Part shown: positions 57,142 to 64,000 of the stretch, piece by piece
How the letters are laid out: each line of letters begins with the position of its first letter
Position numbering within the stretch: the stretch's first letter is position 1
Source of the DNA: RGIG3701 sp964438515
Lineage (GTDB): Bacteria > Planctomycetota > Planctomycetia > Pirellulales > Thermoguttaceae
Length of the DNA stretch: 64,000 nt
NCBI GenBank assembly: GCA_964438515.1
Contig: CAYTLK010000006.1
Span: 1-64,000 of the forward strand
Direction of reading: 5' to 3'
Program-made: the position numbers and the translations under genes
Notes under the pieces: model-generated
Database searches by the model: none
Seen by the model: the letters and a program-made list of their open reading frames with translations, nothing else
Told to the model about the DNA's origin: nothing

Positions 57142-57216
57142 AAAAATGTCGGTGTGGAAACGTTGAAAATCACACCAAATCAGAGTCGATTTTACATCAA
57201 AAAAAGGAGAAAAGAA

Positions 57217-58320
57217 ATGCGTGCGTATTTCACAATGACGTGGCTGTCGATCTTGGGGCTGTTCGTGGGTGCAATATTCGTTCAAAATGCGTCAGCACGT
57301 GTTTGGACGAGCTGAAAATATACAGTAGACGCAGAATATATTGGTTCCGAAAACGGAATCGTTCGTCTTCGAACCCGAGATGGTGCGGAAGTCGTGATTC
57401 AACGAGAGAAACTGTCGACAAGCGACATCGAATTCATCGAGCGAGAGTTCGAACAGAGTCCGTTTAAAGTCGTAAAACCGGCTCCCGCTCCCGCTCCCAC
57501 GAAGATTCCCGCAGTACTGTCTGCAAAAAGTTCCTCCACCCCTGCGCAGAAGAATTTGGATTTATCGAGTGCGGGCGTGAAAGCTGGAGACCGACTGGTT
57601 CGAGAGTTTAACGGTGTGGAATTCGCATTCCGCTGGATTCCTTCAGGTCAATTCCTCATGGGGTCGCCGAATACCGAGCCGGGTCGGGAACGGAATGAAA
57701 TGCGGCACGAAGTGACGCTTACGAAAGGTTTTTGGATGCTGGAAACGGAAGTGACTCAGGAGCAGTGGTTTACGCTGCAGAAAAACAATGTCGGACCCGC
57801 TTCCGTCAGTAAGAATCCGCGTGTGGGTGTTTCGTGGATGGAGTGCGTCGAGTTTTGCGAGCAATTATCGAAACAGTGGAATGTTTCTGCGATTCTTCCA
57901 ACCGAGGCGCAGTGGGAATTTGCGTGTCGGGCGGGAACCGTCACTCCGTTCAGTTTTGGTGCGTCTTTGAATGGGGACCGCGCGGTCTGCGACGGTGAGG
58001 AACCTTACGGAACGCTTCAGCGCGGTGTGTCTCCGAAAGCCCCGGCTCCTGCGGCGTCGAAAGAGCCGAATGGTTGGGGACTGTACGATATGCACGGAAA
58101 CGTTTCCGAATGGTGTTCCGACTGGTACACGAGTCGGCTGGGTGAGACTGCGGTGAAGGATCCGAAAGGTCCGGAAAGCGGGTCGGAACGCGTCGTTCGA
58201 GGCGGAAGCTGGGATGAAGACGCCGAAGACTGCCGCTCTGCGAGCCGGGACGAGGATTCGCCGAATGAGAGAGAATCGGATCGCGGATTCCGGTTCATCA
58301 TTGTGCCGCACGTGTGGTAA
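57217..58320 (+). pseudogene. SHD1 plus SUMF1 (formylglycine-generating-like) secreted protein with in-frame TGA
   Basis: From an ATG at 57217 with a good binding site, the frame reads a clear signal peptide (to QNASA), then RVWTS, and then TGA at codon 33 (57313-57315). The same frame continues without break to 58320: KYTVDAEYIGSENGIVRLRT and KLSTSDIEFIERE complete an SHD1 domain, and about residues 128-365 form a SUMF1 domain (FRWIPSGQFLMGSP, TEVTQEQWF, LPTEAQWEFACRAG, GLYDMHGNVSEWC, VVRGGSW, GFRFI). The first catalytic Cys of true formylglycine-generating enzymes is absent (Asp there), so it is probably a lectin-like member. If translated only from the GTG at 57394, it lacks the signal peptide. 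Nonsense mutation, recoding or error cannot be told apart. Confidence 0.7.
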
Positions 58321-58381
58321 ACGTTCCGAATTTCATAAATTGTAACGTGTTTTGAATACATATATAAAGGAGAAAAATTCA

Positions 58382-59890
58382 ATGAATATGTTTTGTTTTC
58401 AGTGTCAGGAAACCAGCGGGAATCACGGTTGCACGGTCAACGGAATGTGCGGGAAAAAAGCCGCCACGGCGAATTTGCAGGACGAACTGATTCAACACCT
58501 CAAAATGCTTGCGTGTTTGAACGCTCCCAGCCGTGAGTTGGGCCGATTCGTCACCGAGTCGCTGTTTATGACGGTCACAAACGCGAATTTTGACGATGCA
58601 ATGATTCTCGCACAGATTCAGGAAACGCAAAAGTTGCTGAACGGAGCCGAAGTCACGGCGCCGCTGGGCGTTCTTTCCTGCGAAAACGAAGATTTGCGCT
58701 CCCTGCGCGAGCTTTTGACGTACGGACTGAAGGGAATTGCAGCTTACGCACACCACGCATACGTCTTAAATTACGAGGACGACGCAATTTATGAGTTTAT
58801 TTTCAAAGCACTCAAGGCGCTGACCGAGGAACTGGGAGCCGACGCGCTCATCGCGTTGAATCTCGAATGCGGAAATGTTGCTGTAAAAACGATGGCGCTG
58901 CTGGATTCCGCAAACACGGAAACGTACGGGAATCCAGAGGTCTCGGAAGTGCGTCTGTCGGTCGGAACTCGGCCGGGAATTCTCGTTTCCGGTCACGATT
59001 TGCGCGATTTGAAGGATTTGCTCGAACAGACGAAAGATGCGGGAATCGATATTTATACGCACTGCGAGATGCTTCCGGCGCATTCCTATCCCGAATTGAA
59101 AAAGTATCCGCAGCTGTACGGAAATTATGGGAATGCGTGGCACCTGCAAAATAAGGAGTTTGCGTCGTTTAACGGTCCCATTTTGATGACGACGAACTGT
59201 ATTACGCCTGTACAAAATTCATATAAGGACCGAATCTTCACAACTGGTGCCGTTGGATACCCGGGAATTCCGCACATTGCAGACCGAAAGGCTGGAGGAA
59301 TGAAGGATTTTTCCGCAATCATCGCTCTGGCGAAAAAGTGTCCGCCGCCGACGCCGATCGAAGAAGGAACGATCGTTGGAGGTTTTGCGCACAATCAAGT
59401 TTTGGCGCTTGCGGATCGCATTGTTGAGGCGGTAAAAAACGGTGCGATTCGTCATTTCGTCGTGATGGCCGGCTGCGACGGTCGGCACAAATCGCGTGAG
59501 TATTTCACTCGAAAAGCGGCGGCGCTTCCGCACGATACCGTCATTTTGACCGCCGGTTGTGCTAAATATCGTTACAATAAACTAAATCTCGGCGACATCG
59601 GCGGGATTCCGCGCGTGCTGGATGCGGGACAGTGCAACGACTGCTACAGTTTGGCGGTCATCGCGCTGAAACTTAAGGAGGCTTTCGGACTTTCCGATGT
59701 GAACGATTTGCCGTTGAGTTTCGACATCGGCTGGTATGAACAAAAGGCGGTTGCGGTTTTGCTTGCGCTTTTGGCGCTTGGATTTCGCGGGATTCATGTC
59801 GGTCCGACGCTTCCGGCGTTCCTTTCGCCTGGAGTTGCGAAAGTGTTGGTTGAGAAATTCGGAATCGCCCCCACCGAGCTGGAGGATTAA
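58382..59890 (+). CDS. hcp: Hydroxylamine reductase / hybrid cluster protein (class I)
   Basis: A 502-residue cytosolic Fe-S protein. The N-terminal cluster Cys spacing is C-x2-C-x8-C-x5-C (Cys5, Cys8, Cys17, Cys23), the class I type found in strict anaerobes. Hybrid-cluster ligands are visible in the C-terminal half (MAGCDGRH, LTAGCAKYR, GQCNDCYS, LNLECGNV). Known activities are reduction of NO (to N2O) and hydroxylamine; its main in vivo role is nitrosative stress defence. AAAGGAGAA before the ATG at 58382 fixes the start. The SHD1-SUMF1 gene ends 61 bases upstream on the same strand, with no visible promoter between. Confidence 0.95.
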   Translation: MNMFCFQCQETSGNHGCTVNGMCGKKAATANLQDELIQHLKMLACLNAPSRELGRFVTESLFMTVTNANFDDAMILAQIQETQKLLNGAEVTAPLGVLSCENEDLRSLRELLTYGLKGIAAYAHHAYVLNYEDDAIYEFIFKALKALTEELGADALIALNLECGNVAVKTMALLDSANTETYGNPEVSEVRLSVGTRPGILVSGHDLRDLKDLLEQTKDAGIDIYTHCEMLPAHSYPELKKYPQLYGNYGNAWHLQNKEFASFNGPILMTTNCITPVQNSYKDRIFTTGAVGYPGIPHIADRKAGGMKDFSAIIALAKKCPPPTPIEEGTIVGGFAHNQVLALADRIVEAVKNGAIRHFVVMAGCDGRHKSREYFTRKAAALPHDTVILTAGCAKYRYNKLNLGDIGGIPRVLDAGQCNDCYSLAVIALKLKEAFGLSDVNDLPLSFDIGWYEQKAVAVLLALLALGFRGIHVGPTLPAFLSPGVAKVLVEKFGIAPTELED

Positions 59891-59934
59891 AAATTTGTTC
59901 TGAATTTGAATGCTAATTCAATTCTATTTTAACA

Positions 59935-59977
59935 AAAAAGTACGTAAAAGTCCGAAAAAGACCCTTACGTACTTTTT
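59935..59977. terminator. Bidirectional rho-independent terminator
   Basis: AAAAAGTACGTAA and TTACGTACTTTTT form a perfect 13-bp stem with an inner GTC/GAC. T tracts follow on both strands. It serves hcp (plus, stop at 59890) and the small protein gene (minus, stop at 60018). Confidence 0.85.
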
Positions 59978-60017
59978 GTTTGTAAATTGTATGAGAATCA
60001 AACACGTGCATTCGGCT

Positions 60018-60245
60018 TTAATCGTCGAACTTTGGTTTTTCTGCACGTTTTGTCGGAATGCTGATGACCGCAATGCCGAGGAAAATCGCAAGTGTAAAAA
60101 GCATGTACGAAGTGACCCACGGAGACGCTTTCGCCTCGGTACTCTTTTTTCCCGCTTCTGCCGCCATCAGAAACCACGGCGACGAGGCGCAGAAAACGGA
60201 AGCGGTGAAACATATCGCCTTTATGAAACTTAGTGCATTTTTCAT
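60018..60245 (-). CDS. Small membrane protein, 75 residues
   Basis: A short frame with an N-terminal hydrophobic, signal-like segment (residues about 5-28, ending FLMAAEAG), a linker, and one clear membrane helix (VTSYMLFTLAIFLGIAVISI), then a charged tail. An AGAGG stands about 9 bases before the ATG and a strong terminator follows, which support a real gene. It is followed 49 bases upstream by greA on the same strand. No family is recognised; a role in membrane stress or in a complex is guesswork. Confidence 0.6.
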   Translation of the reverse strand: MKNALSFIKAICFTASVFCASSPWFLMAAEAGKKSTEAKASPWVTSYMLFTLAIFLGIAVISIPTKRAEKPKFDD

Positions 60246-60293
60246 ATCGTACCTCTGCTTTCTTTCTTTGATAAAAAGTTTAAATTCAAAAAA

Positions 60294-60767
60294 TCAGTCG
60301 CGAGTGATTTTCAGTACTTCCATGCGTAAAGTTCCCGCTGGAACTTGGATTTCTGCCACGTCGCCGACTTTTTTGCCGAGCAGCCCTTGCGCGAGAGGAC
60401 TCGAAGCGAGAATTCTTCCAGCCGTCGGGTCTTCTTCACCGGAACCTACGATCGTAAAGTCTTCCTCATCGTCATAATCCAAATCTTTTACGCGTACGGT
60501 GCAGCCGAAGCAGACCACACCTTTCGGCAAAGTGGATTCGTCCACGATGCTCGCCATGCTGAGTTTGTATTTCAGATCATTGATTTTGGCCTGGAGCAGC
60601 CCCTGGGACTCTCGCGCTCCATGATATTCCGCATTTTCACTCAGGTCGCCTTCTGCGCGTGCAGTTGCGATACGTTCAAGAATGGCGGGCATTTCAACAT
60701 ATTCCATGTGCTCAAGCTCGGCACGGAGTTTGTCGTAGCCCTTTTGCGTCATTAAAATGTCTGACAT
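60294..60767 (-). CDS. greA: Transcription elongation factor GreA
   Basis: A 157-residue protein (E. coli GreA has 158). The N-terminal coiled coil reads MTQKGYDKLRAELEHME and GDLSENAEYHGARE (with the two acidic tip residues), followed by the C-terminal FKBP-like domain (GCTVRVKDLDYDDEEDFTIVG, ASSPLAQGLLGKKVGD). It rescues backtracked RNA polymerase by stimulating transcript cleavage. GGAGAAG before the ATG at 60767 decides the start. A leader hairpin with a T tract lies 40 bases upstream. Confidence 0.96.
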   Translation of the reverse strand: MSDILMTQKGYDKLRAELEHMEYVEMPAILERIATARAEGDLSENAEYHGARESQGLLQAKINDLKYKLSMASIVDESTLPKGVVCFGCTVRVKDLDYDDEEDFTIVGSGEEDPTAGRILASSPLAQGLLGKKVGDVAEIQVPAGTLRMEVLKITRD

Positions 60768-60809
60768 AATACTCACTTCTCCAAAAAACTCTGGTTTAAA
60801 CAAAAAAGC

Positions 60810-60840
60810 AAGACAACCTTTCCTTGAAAAGGTTGTCTCA
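60810..60840 (-). terminator. Terminator-like hairpin in the greA leader
   Basis: On the minus strand AGACAACCTTT pairs with AAAGGTTGTCT and is followed by TGCTTTTTTG. It lies 40 bases before the greA start and just after a TATAGT -10-like box, so it would attenuate greA. No upstream minus gene needs it. Confidence 0.55.
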
Positions 60841-61075
60841 CATTACTATATAGTTTGACACATTTTGCGTTTTTCGTCAAGCCCTTCCCACCCTTTTTTT
60901 GAAATTTTTTCCAAAATTTTTAAACTTTTTTTAGTTTTGTTCTGCTTTTTTGTCCTCAATTGACAAAATAGAGCGTTTAAGGTATTTGGGGTATTTGGGT
61001 TTTCCTCTTCTTGGCGGGTTGGAGGGGCGAGAAGAAAGAATTCCTGAAAAATTTCTGAATTTTTGGATTTTTTTC

Positions 61076-61103
61076 TTGACAAATGCCGATTTCGATATAG
61101 AAT
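61076..61103 (+). promoter_or_regulatory. Promoter of the autotransporter-repeat gene
   Basis: TTGACA at 61076-61081 and TAGAAT at 61098-61103 are 16 bases apart, about 60 bases before the ATG at 61165. Confidence 0.6.
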
Positions 61104-61164
61104 AGTAAAATATATTTGGGGGAATTTTGCAGCGCATGTTTCAATTGGAAATAGGGTAATTATA

Positions 61165-64000
61165 ATGACGTCAGTTTTTTTGCAGAGAGTGTGTTCATTT
61201 CGCAGACTTTTCCTGTTTTGCCGAACGGTCGGTACGATGGGAGTTTTCTGCGCGGTCGGAACAACGACTTTGTTTTCTGAAACGATTAATACGGACAAAA
61301 CGATTGATTCGGAAGTGACGTACGACTGGCTTACTGTTGATACCGTGAACAGCACGACGCCGACGAACATTACGATTACGGAGACTGGAAACGCGACGGT
61401 TACCGGGAATCTTTTCATTGGAGGAAGCGCCTGTTACAACGTCAATATTAATATTGAGGGCGGAACGCTTCATCTGCAGTGTGCTGCCGGAACCGAAGCG
61501 GGCCAGCCGCTCAAGTACAATCTATTTGCTCACTATCCGTACACGAATGCAACTCTGACGCTCAACAGTGGTTCATTCCTGGTCGATCATCAGATCGCTT
61601 TGGGCTGGCACGGGACGGGAACGCTCAATATTAATGGCGGAACGGCGGCGCTGGACGCAGTGATGTTCGGTGCGGCTGCGACGGCGTTTAATACGACTGC
61701 TGCGTGTAAAGGCGTCCTCAATTTGAACGGCGGAACGCTGAAGGCCGCGCGGCTGTACAAAGACGATTCCCGTGCAAACGCCGCTTTGAATCTTTCCGGC
61801 GGAACGCTCACGACGCTCGATGATTCCGACACGCTGACGGTTGAAGTGCCGACGTTTCTGACCGACGGAAAAACCACCCTCGTTTCGGCTGCGTCTGGAA
61901 AAACCATTAAATTTACCGGCGCGCTTTCGGGAACCGGCTCGTACACGGGCGTGTTGAGTGCCGTCGGCGGCGGAACGGTGGAGTTTGCGGACGCAAGTAC
62001 GGCCGGCACCGCCATTATTCAGGTAAATGAAGCGGGAACGACGCTTAAATTCTCGAATGCAACGCAAGGATCCTACAGCAGCATCCGCGGCCGAGCCGGA
62101 ACGGTGGACGTCAGCGGTATCGTAAAAGTCGGAAGTGTTAATTATCGCACAGAAACCGAAACGATCGGGGCGAACTGGAACATTTCCGGCACACTGAATT
62201 CGAGCGGCTCCGTTTATTTCCAGTCGGGTTCGACCGTTAACGTTACGGGAACGCTCAAAGGGGCGTCGCTCACGCTGCTGAAAAGTACGCTGAACGTTCA
62301 GAATGGAGCGAACGTAACTGTGGGCCGAATCGTGACTTGCGATTTCACAAATCAGAATTCCGTCATCAATCAGACCGGCGGAACGGTTACGAATACGAGC
62401 ACAAGCAACATCATCTCGAACGGTTCCGGTTTCATGATTGCGCACTGGAGCGGGTCGGCGACGTACACACAGTCGGCCGGAACGCTCAACTCACTCGCCG
62501 CTCACATGATGATTTCGTGGGATGGAACCGGCACATACAACCTGAACGGCGGAACCGCGAATCTTTACGGTATCGTTCTTGCGGGACACAACACGGGTGT
62601 AAGCGGAACCCTTAATCTTCAAGGCGGAACGCTCAACATCGGGGCGGACGGCTTGTCGATTCGAACAACAACGAACAATTCTGGAGACGGTGAAGCAAAG
62701 GTCGCAACTTATACGAACCGAAATTTCAATTTGAAAAGCGGAACGCTCGGCTCGCTTGCTGCGTGGAGTTCCATCTGCAACATGAATCTGACCGGCGCGG
62801 CCGCAGGAACCAGTTCAACCGACAGTTCCAATCAGCTGCAAATCGACACGACGGGCGGCGATATTACGCTTTCCGGCGTCCTTTCGGGTTCGGGCGGTTT
62901 CACGAAAGTCGGAACTGGAACGCTCACGCTTTCGGGTACGAATACCTACACCGGAAGCACGTACGCACGCGGCGGAACACTCAAAATTGGAAGCACGGGG
63001 AAGGTCGTTTCGAGCAATATGTACGTTGATAATTCGGGAATTCTCGACGTTTCCGGAACGGTGAACAGCTATTTACGCATCAATGGCGGCACGCTGAACA
63101 TCCAGGACGGCGCCTCAATCACCGGGGGAATCAACATTTGCGACCGGAGCGGAAATCCGACAGCGACCGTCAATCAAAACGGCGGAACGTACACGAATCC
63201 CAGCACGAACAAAGCCGTCTCAAACGGTTCCTCGTTCAAAATCAGTCACTATCCAGGAAATGCGTACTACAATCTGTACGGCGGAACGCTGAACGCGGCG
63301 GAGACGAATGCGCAGGTTTCGTGGGACGGGGCCGGAACGCTCAACATCGGCGGCGGGACGGCAAACTTGTACGGCCTCATTATGGCGTGGCACTGGCACA
63401 ATACCGACACCAACACGCCCAACGGCGCTTTCATCCTGAATACCGACACAACGAACGGCGACGGTTCCGTTGCAACGCTGAATTTGGGTGCCGGAGGACT
63501 GAAACTTTGGAAAACGGACGGTTCCGCCAGCGGAAGCGGCACTTCCACGTGGACGACTCCGGCGGCAAACAAAACGGTTTCGCTCGGTTACGGAACGCTG
63601 GGGGCGTTTGCGGACTGGTCGTCGAACATGAATATGACGCTTACAGATGCGGCAAACGGCGTGACGTTCAACACGAAAGACAGTGTGGACGCCGCGACCG
63701 CAAGAACCATTACGCTCGACGGAGTGCTTTCCGGTTCCGGCGCGCTGAATGTTGCTGGGAACGGAACGCTCGTTCTTTCGAATACGAATACGTACACAGG
63801 AGGAACAAACGTACAAAATTCCGCTACGCTGAAACTGACGGACGGAACGATTGTCGGCGACCTCGTTTTGACCGATTCCGCCACGCTGACCGGGACTGGA
63901 ACGATCGAAAATCTTGCGTTTGGGGCGAACACGAACCTTCTATTTAATGTGAACTCGGAAGGCGTTTCGAACGTAATAACGATTACAGGGGACGTGCTTC
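61165..64000 (+). CDS. Autotransporter-associated beta-strand repeat protein, partial
   Basis: A secreted or surface protein of at least 945 residues, cut by the window end. The first ~40 residues include a signal-like hydrophobic segment (GVFCAVGTTTLFSE). The rest is a right-handed beta-solenoid built from repeating glycine/threonine/asparagine-rich units (GTLNINGGTA, GTYNLNGGTA, GTLNLQGGTL) and the passenger-associated signature GSGGFTKVGTGTLTLSGTNT (again near 63730-63800 as LSGSGALNVAGNGTLVLSNT). Family members are passenger domains of large autotransporters or planctomycete surface proteins; no beta-barrel is in view. The frame stays open through 64000. Confidence 0.85.
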   Translation, partial: MTSVFLQRVCSFRRLFLFCRTVGTMGVFCAVGTTTLFSETINTDKTIDSEVTYDWLTVDTVNSTTPTNITITETGNATVTGNLFIGGSACYNVNINIEGGTLHLQCAAGTEAGQPLKYNLFAHYPYTNATLTLNSGSFLVDHQIALGWHGTGTLNINGGTAALDAVMFGAAATAFNTTAACKGVLNLNGGTLKAARLYKDDSRANAALNLSGGTLTTLDDSDTLTVEVPTFLTDGKTTLVSAASGKTIKFTGALSGTGSYTGVLSAVGGGTVEFADASTAGTAIIQVNEAGTTLKFSNATQGSYSSIRGRAGTVDVSGIVKVGSVNYRTETETIGANWNISGTLNSSGSVYFQSGSTVNVTGTLKGASLTLLKSTLNVQNGANVTVGRIVTCDFTNQNSVINQTGGTVTNTSTSNIISNGSGFMIAHWSGSATYTQSAGTLNSLAAHMMISWDGTGTYNLNGGTANLYGIVLAGHNTGVSGTLNLQGGTLNIGADGLSIRTTTNNSGDGEAKVATYTNRNFNLKSGTLGSLAAWSSICNMNLTGAAAGTSSTDSSNQLQIDTTGGDITLSGVLSGSGGFTKVGTGTLTLSGTNTYTGSTYARGGTLKIGSTGKVVSSNMYVDNSGILDVSGTVNSYLRINGGTLNIQDGASITGGINICDRSGNPTATVNQNGGTYTNPSTNKAVSNGSSFKISHYPGNAYYNLYGGTLNAAETNAQVSWDGAGTLNIGGGTANLYGLIMAWHWHNTDTNTPNGAFILNTDTTNGDGSVATLNLGAGGLKLWKTDGSASGSGTSTWTTPAANKTVSLGYGTLGAFADWSSNMNMTLTDAANGVTFNTKDSVDAATARTITLDGVLSGSGALNVAGNGTLVLSNTNTYTGGTNVQNSATLKLTDGTIVGDLVLTDSATLTGTGTIENLAFGANTNLLFNVNSEGVSNVITITGDVL

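Larger units (their letters stand above)
56812..57216. other. 405-base intergenic region
   Basis: Holds the 16-bp tandem array (56912-57023) and the promoter pair at 57114-57141 serving the SHD1-SUMF1 gene. No gene is supported. Confidence 0.6.
60768..61164. other. 397-base divergent intergenic region
   Basis: Holds the greA leader with its hairpin, an AT-rich stretch and the promoter of the autotransporter-repeat gene. No gene is supported; the 190-codon minus frame 60846-61418 is a shadow rich in Lys/Phe. Confidence 0.6.

Noticed and set aside
57313..57315. TGA as a reassigned sense codon across the genome
   Set aside because: Several well-defined genes (trxA, the GH16 gene, epmB) end in TGA at the expected family length, so TGA works as a stop. 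Local nonsense or recoding is more likely.
60846..61418. A 190-codon minus frame
   Set aside because: Overlaps the start of the autotransporter-repeat gene on the other strand, and its composition is skewed (Lys/Phe-rich).

Overview
The window looks like the chromosome of an uncultured, anaerobic, probably gut- or sediment-dwelling planctomycete. The clues are a secreted protein with an N-terminal L-E-x-R-x-L-L type motif, secreted squalene-cyclase-like and FG-GAP proteins, a DUF1570-type gluzincin, a DUF6268-type barrel, an SHD1 plus SUMF1 protein, a FliM homologue, and a class I hybrid cluster protein typical of strict anaerobes. Planctomycete placement is inferred from family content; no 16S or ribosomal marker is present.

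Layout. 1-10.2 kb: hisS, then a carbohydrate block (parallel beta-helix protein, apiosidase-like hydrolase, EpmB-like lysine aminomutase, GH16 glucanase), a 960-base non-coding stretch with an inverted-repeat-bounded element, then trxA and folE. 10.2-21.7 kb, all minus: GH5 endoglucanase, a 1480-residue secreted protein with an IdeS-like cysteine peptidase domain and repeated Fn3/CARDB-like modules, an ABC-F ATPase and a transglutaminase-core membrane protein. 21.9-30.2 kb, plus: a secreted TPR protein, a large low-complexity secreted protein, a FabH-type synthase, an LptF/LptG-type permease and a UbiA prenyltransferase. 30.4-43.5 kb, minus: a second beta-helix protein, a barrel protein, a DmlA/TtuC-type dehydrogenase, GH10 xylanase, citrate synthase, a Ser/Thr kinase, an amidohydrolase and CdsA. 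44.2-49.1 kb, plus: tail-specific protease, proA, fliM and a broken gene. 49.1-61 kb, mixed: 5'-nucleotidase, prenyltransferase-like protein and gluzincin, a NrdG-like activase, purN, an FG-GAP protein, nitroreductase, an SHD1-SUMF1 gene with an internal TGA, hcp, a small membrane protein and greA. From 61.2 kb a large autotransporter-repeat protein runs off the end.

Five or six polysaccharide-acting enzymes (GH16, GH5, GH10, apiosidase-like, two beta-helix proteins) suggest a plant cell wall or algal glycan degrader. They are scattered singly or in pairs, not gathered in a locus with a SusC/D-type transporter.

The most unusual content is non-coding. There is a family of about 100-nt intergenic repeats (five clear copies) with a variable-sequence hairpin and a conserved GCCCAAAGCGAA tail, three of them in the 5' leaders of unrelated genes. 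There is also an inverted-repeat element at 8760-9076 whose terminus recurs at the window start, exact-period tandem repeats of 30 bp (end of folE) and 16 bp (upstream of the nitroreductase), and a terminator-like hairpin in the greA leader. Several unrelated proteins carry short degenerate tandem expansions. Two genes contain in-frame TGA codons inside otherwise coherent reading frames.
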